The notes under the pieces were generated by a model, which saw nothing but the letters and a program-made list of their open reading frames with translations, was not told the origin of the DNA and did not search any database. A stretch of 10,895 nucleotides of DNA, from NCBI GenBank assembly GCA_938041705.1, contig CALISP010000179.1, forward strand, positions 1 through 10,895, in the 5' to 3' direction. How positions within the stretch are numbered: the stretch's first letter is position 1; the number at the start of each line of letters is the position of its first letter. Of the stretch, positions 1 through 7,068 are shown piece after piece. The DNA is from an uncultured Cocleimonas sp. Its GTDB lineage: Bacteria; Pseudomonadota; Gammaproteobacteria; Thiotrichales; Thiotrichaceae. The position numbers were made by a program, and so were the translations under genes.

Positions 1-37
1 TGATGATAGTAGTGAACTTATAACATTGGAAGTAACT

Positions 38-535
38 ATGACTACAGACGAAAAGATTGTTGAGGACTTTGTAAAGAACAAAATCGAACTTGTGACTACC
101 GTACCGTGTAAACAGCTTTCGGGTGTTATAGAAAAAATAGACGAATGTGAAGATATTTATCACATACCTTCAAATAAAGAAGATGAAGGTATGGGTATTT
201 GCGCAGGCGCATTTATGGGCGGTAAACGTTCTGCCATCATAATGCAAAATACAGCAATTGGTGTAACCATCAATACGTTGGCAACGTTAACTCAATATTA
301 CCGCATGCCACTGCCTATGCTAATAAGCTATCGCGGTGAATTAGGTGAACCCGTTGCTTGTCAGGTTGAAATGGCAGTTCACACGAAAGCTTTACTCAAG
401 CAGATGAATATACCTACTTATCATTTTCATCATGAAATGGATGTTGATGAACTAGATAGTATTTTACAGTACACATTTATGTCTAATAAACCCGTTGCAA
501 TATTAACGGATGCTACTTTTTGGAAGGGGTATTAA
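38..535 (+). CDS. comD: Sulfopyruvate decarboxylase, alpha subunit (Pyr domain)
   Basis: This is the N-terminal (pyrimidine-binding) half of a split thiamine-diphosphate enzyme that decarboxylates 3-sulfopyruvate to sulfoacetaldehyde and CO2 in the cytoplasm. The 165-residue product has the features of the ComD family: an N-terminal TVPCKQL segment, the motif SNKEDEGMGICAGAF (45-59) in which Glu48 aligns with the catalytic Glu that activates the TPP pyrimidine ring, QNTAIGVTINTL (70-81), and SYRGELGEP (98-106). ATG at 38 is chosen because GGAAG at 28-32 lies 5 nt upstream. A TTG at 26 in the same frame would have no good ribosome site. The frame is open to the left edge, so a longer start outside the window cannot be fully excluded, but the family is usually about this length. 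Only 2 nt separate its stop from comE. In sulfolactate and cysteate degraders this enzyme feeds Xsc; the same family also serves coenzyme M synthesis in methanogens, which the catabolic neighbours argue against here. Confidence 0.93.
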   Translation: MTTDEKIVEDFVKNKIELVTTVPCKQLSGVIEKIDECEDIYHIPSNKEDEGMGICAGAFMGGKRSAIIMQNTAIGVTINTLATLTQYYRMPLPMLISYRGELGEPVACQVEMAVHTKALLKQMNIPTYHFHHEMDVDELDSILQYTFMSNKPVAILTDATFWKGY

Positions 536-537
536 TC

Positions 538-1101
538 ATGATACGTTCAGAAATTATTAAAAACTTGATTCCAGTAATCTCAGATCATTTTGTAATTTGT
601 AATATCGGCTTACCAAGCCAAGAAATGCATATGATGGACGACCAAGCGACTAATTTTTATATGCTTGGAACAATGGGCTTATCTTCATCAATTGGTCTTG
701 GCGTTGCCTTAGCTCAAAAACAGACAGTCATTTCAATTGATGGTGATGGTTCGGTGCTTACTAATCTTGGTACGTTACCAACGATTGCTAACAATGTTGC
801 CGATAACTTTATATTATTGATTATTGATAATGGCAGTTATGGTTCTACAGGTGATCAACCAACCTACGCAGGTCAAAAGACTTCACTAGCAGCTGTAGCA
901 GAAGCTTGTGGTTGCGAAAATGTAGTTGAATGCCAAGCAGAAGAGGCAGTTGAAGTTATGCAAGCTGCTATCGAAAGTAAACAGATGACAATAATCGTGT
1001 GTAAATGCGAATCAGGTAATATTCCTGTTCCTGTAATCACTATGGATCCTGTTGTGATACGTCATCGTTTTATGACTGAACTGGCAAAAAGAAATGCTTA
1101 A
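538..1101 (+). CDS. comE: Sulfopyruvate decarboxylase, beta subunit (PP domain)
   Basis: This is the diphosphate-binding half of the split sulfopyruvate decarboxylase and works as a heteromer with ComD. The 187-residue protein carries the TPP/Mg motif starting GDGS at residue 69 and ending in the Asn of IDN at 97-98, preceded by GTMGLSSSIGLGVALA (44-59) and followed by NGSYGSTGDQPTY (98-110), typical of this family. The start at 538 is set by the purine-rich site GGAAGGGG (522-529) 8 nt upstream; that site lies inside the last codons of comD, so the two subunits are translationally linked. A TTG at 520 in the same frame would overlap comD and lacks a ribosome site. The gene is followed by an intrinsic terminator, so comDE ends its own + strand transcript, convergent to the transporter operon. 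Confidence 0.93.
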   Translation: MIRSEIIKNLIPVISDHFVICNIGLPSQEMHMMDDQATNFYMLGTMGLSSSIGLGVALAQKQTVISIDGDGSVLTNLGTLPTIANNVADNFILLIIDNGSYGSTGDQPTYAGQKTSLAAVAEACGCENVVECQAEEAVEVMQAAIESKQMTIIVCKCESGNIPVPVITMDPVVIRHRFMTELAKRNA

Positions 1102-1130
1102 TTGATCAAATTTGATTGATTGTTAAACCC

Positions 1131-1170
1131 AAAGCTCGTCGTGATTTAGTTTTATCATGACGAGCTTTTT
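1131..1170 (+). terminator. Intrinsic terminator after comE
   Basis: A 15-bp stem (1131-1145 with 1154-1168) with a single G-T wobble closes an 8-nt loop and runs into five T at 1166-1170. It lies 29 nt after the comE stop and is oriented to end comDE transcription before the convergent pta. On the opposite strand the stem is followed by only three T, so it is probably weaker for the incoming - strand operon, for which I see no other good terminator between 1171 and 1274. Confidence 0.9.
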
Positions 1171-1274
1171 AGTATTAAATAAGAGCACAAAATAGGCTAA
1201 AAGTAGGGGGGTGTAAATTTTCCGAAGGAAATGTCTTTACTTGGTTATATCAAAGAATGTTATTTACGGCTTTA

Positions 1275-2264
1275 TTAATCAGTTACTTGCAAAGAAGTTA
1301 CAGCAATAGTCTTAATGATATCTTCAACATCCGCACCACGTGATAGATCATTCACAGGTTTAGCTAAACCTTGCAAAATAGGGCCGATAGCATCTGCGCC
1401 ACCTATTCTTTCGGCTATTTTATAACCAATATTTCCTGCTTCTAGAGATGGAAATACAAAGATATTCGCAGGTGCTTGGAAATTATTACCTTTCCATTTT
1501 GTATTTAATACGTCATTTGAAAATGCCGCATCAAATTGCACATCACCAATCACGTTTAATTCGGGATGTTCTTTATTGAGTATTTCTACGGCATTACGAA
1601 CCTTGTCAACTTCAGCGTGTTTCGCACTGGCATTTGTTGAAAATGATAACATGGCTACTTTAGGCTCTAAGCCTAAAAGTGATACTGCATTTTGTGAACT
1701 TTGTGCAGCAATATCTGCAAGTATTTCAGCATCTGGGTCAATATTAATCGCACAATCAGCAAACACAATCGGACTAGGAACATCTTCTTTATCACTTAAC
1801 ATAATGAAGAAACTTGAGAGTCTGGTTGTTTTTGATTTAGTGCCAAGAACATGTAAAGCGGCACGAATAACATTGCCTGTAGCATTAATGACGCCTGCGA
1901 CACAAGCATCCGCATCACCTGCCTGCACCATTAAATCACCGTAATAAAGCGGATCTTTACTGAGTTTACTTGCTTGTTCTTGAGTAATGCCTTTGTGTTT
2001 GCGCAATTCAAATAGATTGGTTGCGTATTCTTCTGCTTTGACGTTTTTACTATCGAAGGGATCAACTATTTGAATATCACCCAAACTAAGATCCAGCTCA
2101 GAGAGCTTCTCTTTTACTTCATTTTCCTTACCTAATAAAGTAATCGATGCAATATTGTTTTGGTCAACTTCAACAGCTGCTTTTAAGATGCGTTCATCAC
2201 TACTTTCAGGAAGGACAATATGTCGTTTTACTTGTTGAGCAAGTTTGATGAAATCTGGAGTCAT
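1275..2264 (-). CDS. pta: Phosphate acetyltransferase
   Basis: Converts acetyl phosphate and CoA to acetyl-CoA and phosphate. The 329-residue protein is the short single-domain form of Pta without the N-terminal P-loop (DRTGG/BioD-like) domain of the E. coli enzyme, and its length is normal for that type. Family signatures visible are HIVLPESSDERIL near the N terminus, GVINATGNVIRAALHVLG in the middle, VIGDVQFDAAF, FPSLEAGNIGYKIAERIGGADAIGPILQG, and KPVNDLSRG near the C terminus. It is the last gene of the - strand operon, 51 nt after sauT, with only a weak upstream purine stretch (AAAGG) as ribosome site. In sulfonate degraders a dedicated Pta processes the acetyl phosphate released by Xsc from sulfoacetaldehyde, and that is the likely role here. 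It could equally serve general acetate metabolism; the butyryl/propanediol-type relatives of this fold are less likely given the intact Pta signatures. Confidence 0.93.
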   Translation of the reverse strand: MTPDFIKLAQQVKRHIVLPESSDERILKAAVEVDQNNIASITLLGKENEVKEKLSELDLSLGDIQIVDPFDSKNVKAEEYATNLFELRKHKGITQEQASKLSKDPLYYGDLMVQAGDADACVAGVINATGNVIRAALHVLGTKSKTTRLSSFFIMLSDKEDVPSPIVFADCAINIDPDAEILADIAAQSSQNAVSLLGLEPKVAMLSFSTNASAKHAEVDKVRNAVEILNKEHPELNVIGDVQFDAAFSNDVLNTKWKGNNFQAPANIFVFPSLEAGNIGYKIAERIGGADAIGPILQGLAKPVNDLSRGADVEDIIKTIAVTSLQVTD

Positions 2265-2315
2265 AGTTTTATACTGCCTTTTGAAATTAATTCATGCACA
2301 CAGTTTTTTTCTGGA

Positions 2316-3860
2316 CTATGTACTTAACTTAAGACGTTGTATTTTACCAGAAGGTCCTTTTGGTAGTTCAGTTAAAATAGAAATTTGTTTCGGCGCTTTG
2401 TATTTACCCAGTTTATCCACACACATTTCCATCAATTCTTCACAGCTCACTTCCATTCCAGGGCAGAGTGCAACAGAGGCCATTACTTCTTGACCGTAAT
2501 GTTCATCATCAATACCGAATGCAGCTGCTTCTAGAACTGCCGGATGTCCATAAAGAATGTCATCTATTTCACGAGGCGCAATGTTCTCGCCACCTTTTAT
2601 AATTAATTCTTTAAGTCGTCCTGTTATAAAGAAAAAGCCATCTTGATCTTCATACGCTAAATCACCTGTATGTAACCAGCCATCTGTGTTGAACGTGGAA
2701 GCAGTAACTTCAGGGTTTTTATAATACCCTTGCATGACATTGTCACCGCGAATCATTAGTTCACCGATATTGTTAACTGTCGCATCTGTTCCATCGTCAT
2801 TGATGATTTTTGCTTCATTGCCATAGGCTTTACCAGGCGAACCATATTTAGATTTAGCAGGTGGCAATGGGTTGGACAAAATTTGTGCGGCGGTTTCGGT
2901 TAGCCCCATTGTTTCTATGATGTGAATGCCAAAACGTTCTTCAAATGCTTTATGTTTTGCAGGAGATAGGGCTGCTGAGGCAGAACGACCAAATCTAACG
3001 TGTGATTTTATCTGTGACATTATTTCGCTAGACACACCTTCGGCATTATTTTCGATTAAATATGAAATAATAGTAGGGACAATACTGAACCAAGTGCATT
3101 CGAATTCTGCCATATCATGCCAGAACTTGCTGGCACTAAATTTTGGTGCAACCACTAACTTCCCACCACTGTATAAGGCACCCATCACAGATACCATTTG
3201 TGCATTTATATGAAAAAGGGGTAACACGCACATGCCGCTATCATTTTCATTTAGATTATGTGCAACAGCAGTATTGCGACCACCTGCGATAACGTTCTTA
3301 TGAGATAACAAGACACCTTTGGGTTTACCAGTAGTGCCTGAGGTATACATTAAAATGGCTATATCATCTGCTGAAGGAATATTTCTAGCTTTATTTTCCG
3401 ATGCTTTAGCTAACAGATCTGGCAAACCTTTTTTGATGCCTAAGTTCTCATCTGTAGAAACTATACGGGTTGATTGTGGGAGTTGTTTAAATACAGACGC
3501 AAACTTTTCTTGATACTTTTGATTGGCAAATATTAACTTAGCATCAGAATGCCCAGTGACATAAGTAAGCGCTTCCGGTCCACTTAAAGCATTAAGTGCT
3601 AAAATAACTCGATTACTATACATAACACCAAGCAACAACAAAGTAGTCCAATAACCATTGTCTAAAATAAAAGAAACCGTTTCGCCTTCGTTTATATTTT
3701 CTTCTTCTAATAAGGTGCTAATCTGTTGAGAATGTTGTTGTAATTCAAGCCATGTACATTGCTTATTACCACTTTCGGTAGCGAGTAAAAATACTCGATC
3801 AGGATGAGTTATAGCTCCATGATCTATTATCTCTCTCACGCTTTGCATTGTACTTAGCAT
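2316..3860 (-). CDS. sauT: AMP-forming acyl-CoA ligase, probable sulfoacetate-CoA ligase
   Basis: A class I adenylate-forming (ANL superfamily) enzyme: it activates a carboxylate with ATP to an acyl-AMP and then transfers it to CoA. The 514-residue product shows all core motifs: the P-loop YTSGTTGKPKG (172-182), GLTETAAQ (319-326), YGSPGKAYG (339-347), the ATP-ribose Asp in HTGD (397-400), the hinge region GRLKELIIKGGENI (414-427), and the catalytic lysine Lys506 in PSGK. The start is set at ATG 3860 because AGGAG (3870-3866) lies 5 nt upstream; the in-frame GTG at 3866 would collide with that site. It follows sauS by 32 nt. The substrate cannot be read from the sequence. Next to an acylating sulfoacetaldehyde-type dehydrogenase and comDE/pta, sulfoacetate is the best inference, as in the sauST pair of Cupriavidus necator; oxalate or another short acid is possible. 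Confidence 0.8.
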   Translation of the reverse strand: MLSTMQSVREIIDHGAITHPDRVFLLATESGNKQCTWLELQQHSQQISTLLEEENINEGETVSFILDNGYWTTLLLLGVMYSNRVILALNALSGPEALTYVTGHSDAKLIFANQKYQEKFASVFKQLPQSTRIVSTDENLGIKKGLPDLLAKASENKARNIPSADDIAILMYTSGTTGKPKGVLLSHKNVIAGGRNTAVAHNLNENDSGMCVLPLFHINAQMVSVMGALYSGGKLVVAPKFSASKFWHDMAEFECTWFSIVPTIISYLIENNAEGVSSEIMSQIKSHVRFGRSASAALSPAKHKAFEERFGIHIIETMGLTETAAQILSNPLPPAKSKYGSPGKAYGNEAKIINDDGTDATVNNIGELMIRGDNVMQGYYKNPEVTASTFNTDGWLHTGDLAYEDQDGFFFITGRLKELIIKGGENIAPREIDDILYGHPAVLEAAAFGIDDEHYGQEVMASVALCPGMEVSCEELMEMCVDKLGKYKAPKQISILTELPKGPSGKIQRLKLST

Positions 3861-3892
3861 TATCACTCCTTAATCTTCTAGTTTTTGTATTA

Positions 3893-5320
3893 TTAACTTA
3901 TTTTACTAATATTATGATTATCCCAATAATCGCCAAATATCGAATCTAAAGAAGGTTGATTAATTGGAATAGTGCGTGAAATACGAGTGGTATTCATATA
4001 ATTTTTATAATTCATATTATCTGACATATTATTATTACCCCATGTACCGCAACCCATCGATAGCGAGAATGGTAAGCCATTATCAAAACTACCACCCGTT
4101 GCAAAGCAATGTGCTTGATTAACAATAACGCGACAGGCTGGGAGGTTTAACCCCAATTCTAATGGGCGCTCATCATTATTGGTATGAATACTTATGGAAT
4201 GACCACGACCCATATACGCCATAATATCGTCTGCAATCCTAGCTGCATCTTCAAAGTCTTTAGCTCGATAAAGCGCTAGAACAGGAGATAGTTTCTCGCC
4301 AGTTAATGGATGACCTTCTCCAATACCTGTATTTTCGACAACTAATACTTTAGCGCTATCGGCATTAGGAGTGTCAAGTTCGCACTTTGCTGCAATTTCA
4401 TGTGCTTTTTTAGCAATTAAGGTTGAGCTTAAACGTCCTTCGGGAAATAAATTGGTGATTACTTTGTCGCGGTTTTCACCTTCAACTAAAACTGCATTGT
4501 TAACCGCTAAGGCTTCAATCATTTCGTCGAAAACAGCATCAACAACCACTAAGTGATTCTCTGAAGAGCAACTAGTCGCATTATCAAATGATTTTGAAGC
4601 GACTATTTTTTCAGCGGCTGAATTTAAGTCTGCTGTCTCATCCACAATAGAAACGACATTTCCCGCTCCAACACCAACGGCTGGAGTGCCGCAGGCGTAT
4701 GCGTCACGGATATTGTTTTGTGATCCAGTAGCGACGACTAGATCGACCTCACGCATTAATTGTTGTGTATCTGCTTTATTGATAGGGAAGGGTAAGTGTT
4801 GTACTAAATCTTTTGGAGCGCCAATTCTTTCTAGTTCAGCATGCATGAACTCAACTAAACGAGCACAGCTACTAGCTCCCTTCGGAGAAGGGGCAATGAT
4901 CATTGCATTTCGGCATTTGATTGCATTAATGGTTTTATTAGCAGGTGTCGCTGCTGGATTTGTTGATGGAACAATCGCTCCAACTACTCCTGCTGGACGA
5001 GCAATTTCAATGATTCCTTTATCTGGATATTCAGCTACAACTCCGACGGTTTTTACACCGTCTAAATCACGTAACAGCCCTAAGGTCTTACGATGATTCT
5101 TAGTTATTTTGTCTTCTACATTGCCAAGCTCTGTATCGGCTACTGACATTATAGCAAGCTCTTCATTATGCTTGGGATTTATAATGCTCCACCCTAGCGC
5201 TGTAACAACTTCGTCTACTTGCTCTTGGGTGTAATTATTAATTATAGCCTGTGCTTTTCGAGCACGAGCTACGAGCTCGCTGACTGCTGTTGAAGTCGCT
5301 GCTGAATCTTTTTTAATCAT
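3893..5320 (-). CDS. sauS: Acylating aldehyde dehydrogenase, probable sulfoacetaldehyde dehydrogenase
   Basis: A CoA-acylating aldehyde dehydrogenase of the AdhE/EutE/SauS branch, expected to interconvert sulfoacetyl-CoA and sulfoacetaldehyde with NAD(P)H in the cytoplasm. In the 475-residue protein the catalytic cysteine is Cys251 in NATSCSSENH, the cofactor region includes ARPAGVVGAIVPSTNPAATP (107-126) and ATGSQNNIRDAYACGTPAVGVGAGN (197-221), and the C-terminal half holds HCFATGGSFDNGLPFSLSMGCGTWG, a signature of this acylating group. There is no alcohol dehydrogenase domain as in AdhE and no microcompartment targeting peptide that I can see. It starts 150 nt after tctC with a weak ribosome site and a hairpin between them. 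Neighbouring SauT-like ligase, ComDE and Pta argue for sulfoacetaldehyde rather than acetaldehyde. Direction is probably reductive (sulfoacetate use), although oxidation of ComDE-made sulfoacetaldehyde cannot be ruled out. Confidence 0.83.
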   Translation of the reverse strand: MIKKDSAATSTAVSELVARARKAQAIINNYTQEQVDEVVTALGWSIINPKHNEELAIMSVADTELGNVEDKITKNHRKTLGLLRDLDGVKTVGVVAEYPDKGIIEIARPAGVVGAIVPSTNPAATPANKTINAIKCRNAMIIAPSPKGASSCARLVEFMHAELERIGAPKDLVQHLPFPINKADTQQLMREVDLVVATGSQNNIRDAYACGTPAVGVGAGNVVSIVDETADLNSAAEKIVASKSFDNATSCSSENHLVVVDAVFDEMIEALAVNNAVLVEGENRDKVITNLFPEGRLSSTLIAKKAHEIAAKCELDTPNADSAKVLVVENTGIGEGHPLTGEKLSPVLALYRAKDFEDAARIADDIMAYMGRGHSISIHTNNDERPLELGLNLPACRVIVNQAHCFATGGSFDNGLPFSLSMGCGTWGNNNMSDNMNYKNYMNTTRISRTIPINQPSLDSIFGDYWDNHNISKIS

Positions 5321-5422
5321 AGTATTGTAACTTATTAAGAGTGTTTAAAAGGTGTCTTAAGGGTTTATGCTTTAGTCTTTAAATCTAATTTACTTATTAT
5401 TATTGTATAGGATTATATTTAT

Positions 5423-5457
5423 AAATGAAGCTGATGAGAAAATCACCAGCTTCATTT
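5423..5457 (-). terminator. Hairpin after tctC (attenuator or mRNA stabiliser)
   Basis: An 11-bp perfect stem (5423-5433 with 5447-5457), extended by one mismatch and three more pairs around a 5-nt loop, begins 13 nt after the tctC stop. On the - strand it is followed by an A+T-rich stretch but no clear U run, so it is a poor full terminator. At this place it more likely protects the tctABC part of the transcript or partly stops transcription, giving more binding protein than enzymes. This role is an inference. Confidence 0.55.
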
Positions 5458-5470
5458 CATACGCTTATAA

Positions 5471-6463
5471 TTACTTCTTTAGACCAGCAAGTAACACAGA
5501 TAATGAGCTTTGACGCTCTTTCCACATAGCCACTACTTCATCTCGGCTCATGATTTTGACTGGTGAATTAGTCTGCTTCATTTTGCCTAGGGTCTTTTTA
5601 TCATTGAACATGGTAGGAACAGTGCTTGCTAGATGATCAATTACTGATTGTGGCGTTCCTTTAGGAACCATAAGGCCACGGAAGTTAACACTCGAGTTAT
5701 CAACATCAACACCAGACTCTTTTAGAGTAGGTACATCAGGAAGAAAAGAATGACGCTCTAAATCAGCAACTGCTAATATTTTGATATCGCCTTTAGCACG
5801 GGCCGCATCAGATAGATTGTTAAAACCAGCCATAACCTGACCGCCTTTAACTAACTTCATTGCTCCAACACCACCTTTACCCGGTACGTATTTAAGATCT
5901 GCTCCAGAAGCTTTAGCAAACTGTAAATGAGCAATGTGATGCCCAACAAATTTACCCGCACCACTTACTGTTACTTTTCCTGGGTTTGCTTTAGCAAAAT
6001 CAACTAAATCTTTTACGCTGTTGAATTGACTATCTTTACCAACGATTAGTACAGCTGGATCAGCTCCCCAATTACCTACAGGCTCAAGATTTTCTATGTT
6101 GTACTTAGTATCGAATACAATAGATTGAGCGATGAAATGAGGCACGTTATAAGCAGCCATCATGTAACCATCTTTTGGGGCTTTAGATGCAAACCAGTTC
6201 CAACCTTTACGGCCTCCTGCTCCTGGCTTGTTTGTAACGTATATTGGTTGGCCAACAGAGAGTGGCTTGTCATCTTTCATTTTAGCTGATGCCAAAGTCG
6301 CGATACGTGCTTGGAAGTCAGTTGCTCCACCAGGGTTATAAGCAACCATCACACCAATTGGGCGTTCTGGGTAAGCGTCTGCATAAGCAGATAAGGTGGA
6401 TGCACCTAGTGTTAATAGTGCAGCACCTGCAAAAATTTTCATTTTTTTAGTCAGTTGGTTCAT
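5471..6463 (-). CDS. tctC: TTT transporter periplasmic substrate-binding protein (TctC family)
   Basis: The extracytoplasmic solute receptor of a tripartite tricarboxylate transporter. It binds an organic anion in the periplasm and hands it to TctAB. The 330-residue product has a classical signal peptide: positive N terminus (KKMK), hydrophobic stretch at about 10-26, and a cleavage site near ADA (28-30). The mature protein starts YPERPIGVMVAYNPGGATDFQARI, the hallmark of this large (Bug-type) family, followed later by TNKPGAGGRKGWNWFASKAPKDGY and VPGKGGVGAMKLV. The ribosome site AAGGAGG (6476-6470), 6 nt from the start, is the strongest in the operon, consistent with high demand for the binding protein. 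The gene lies downstream of tctB, whereas most such loci place it first. Ligand is unknown; a sulfonate such as sulfoacetate or sulfolactate is inferred from the neighbours. Confidence 0.93.
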   Translation of the reverse strand: MNQLTKKMKIFAGAALLTLGASTLSAYADAYPERPIGVMVAYNPGGATDFQARIATLASAKMKDDKPLSVGQPIYVTNKPGAGGRKGWNWFASKAPKDGYMMAAYNVPHFIAQSIVFDTKYNIENLEPVGNWGADPAVLIVGKDSQFNSVKDLVDFAKANPGKVTVSGAGKFVGHHIAHLQFAKASGADLKYVPGKGGVGAMKLVKGGQVMAGFNNLSDAARAKGDIKILAVADLERHSFLPDVPTLKESGVDVDNSSVNFRGLMVPKGTPQSVIDHLASTVPTMFNDKKTLGKMKQTNSPVKIMSRDEVVAMWKERQSSLSVLLAGLKK

Positions 6464-6606
6464 GGGTTTCCTCCTTAAGGATTAGTTTGGAAAGCAATTT
6501 CGCTTTTCCGTTTCTTCTGGTCTTTCAGCTTTAACCATAGTTCAAAATAACTGGTACAAAAAAACTATTTCTTAAAAATGTTAATACAGTTATTAATAAT
6601 GATTTT
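6464..6606 (-). promoter_or_regulatory. tctB-tctC spacer with small inverted repeats
   Basis: This 143-nt untranslated spacer inside the operon precedes tctC. It holds an A+T-only inverted repeat (TTAATA 6581-6586, TATTAA 6591-6596) just after the tctB stop, and an imperfect hairpin (6489-6495 with 6502-6509) ending about 12 nt before the strong ribosome site of tctC. I see no convincing -35/-10 pair, so an internal promoter is possible but unsupported. Confidence 0.3.
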
Positions 6607-7068
6607 TTAAATCAAAAAACCTGTCGGTGTACGAACGTGCAATAGATTCCAGAATAGTAAAAATAGCACTATCATGAAAATGGTAGCGACCCCAAGCTTA
6701 AACAGACCTCGCTTGGGATCTAACATATGGCGTTTTCCATACAATGTTACGATTGCGAAAAAAGCCACAAATGATGAGACATAAAAACCGACAACTTCTA
6801 ATGCAATTAAATAGATAAAGCCGACAACTAATGCAGGCCATAGTGATTTCCAATTAATAAGCGAGCTAGTCATGATATCGGCAGTGTCACGATTAAGATA
6901 AGCTTGAAGTAATAAAAATCCAGCTAGAACAGCAATAATCACAGCAGCAATGCGCGGGAATAAATAAACTTCTGCATCAGTACCAATGAACGAAGTGGCC
7001 AGCGTAAATACTGCAATCAGAACTGCAATCAGAGCAGTGATATTCTCTTTTACTTTAAAGAAACTCAT
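6607..7068 (-). CDS. tctB: TTT transporter small membrane subunit (TctB family)
   Basis: The small membrane partner of TctA in the tripartite tricarboxylate transporter, located in the inner membrane. The 153-residue protein has four to five hydrophobic segments: about 8-25, 31-54, a long double stretch at about 71-107, and 123-146. A loop with basic residues (GKRHMLDPKRG) precedes the last helix. Length and layout fit the poorly conserved TctB family, and position next to tctA makes the call firm. Its ATG overlaps the tctA stop by 4 nt (ATGA, 7065-7068), and GGAG in the last tctA codons 7 nt upstream serves as ribosome site, indicating translational coupling. Confidence 0.88.
   Translation of the reverse strand: MSFFKVKENITALIAVLIAVFTLATSFIGTDAEVYLFPRIAAVIIAVLAGFLLLQAYLNRDTADIMTSSLINWKSLWPALVVGFIYLIALEVVGFYVSSFVAFFAIVTLYGKRHMLDPKRGLFKLGVATIFMIVLFLLFWNLLHVRTPTGFLI

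Noticed and set aside
520..1101. Longer comE start at TTG 520
   Set aside because: It would overlap comD and has no ribosome site, while ATG 538 has GGAAGGGG 8 nt upstream.
1105..1116. ATCAAATTTGAT palindrome after comE
   Set aside because: A 12-bp A+T-rich palindrome just before a clear terminator; it is short and has no adjacent promoter to regulate.
1220..1234. Small hairpin TTTCC-GAA-GGAAA as terminator for the pta operon
   Set aside because: Only five pairs with a 3-nt loop and no U run on the - strand, too weak to call.
1576..1944. + strand ORF of 122 codons opposite pta
   Set aside because: It is the antisense shadow of a well-conserved enzyme, has no ribosome site, and its Ser/Ala/Thr-rich translation looks like no protein.
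2245..2493. + strand ORF across the pta-sauT junction
   Set aside because: It spans the ends of two genes on the other strand and has no ribosome site or recognisable domain.
3861..3866. GTG start at 3866 for the acyl-CoA ligase
   Set aside because: The AGGAG ribosome site directly abuts the GTG; it is correctly spaced for the ATG at 3860.
4686..5096. + strand ORF of 136 codons opposite sauS
   Set aside because: Antisense shadow of the conserved cofactor-binding region of the dehydrogenase, with no independent support.
6464..6606. Separate promoter for tctC
   Set aside because: No -35/-10 pair with acceptable spacing could be found in the spacer, so it is only described as a spacer.
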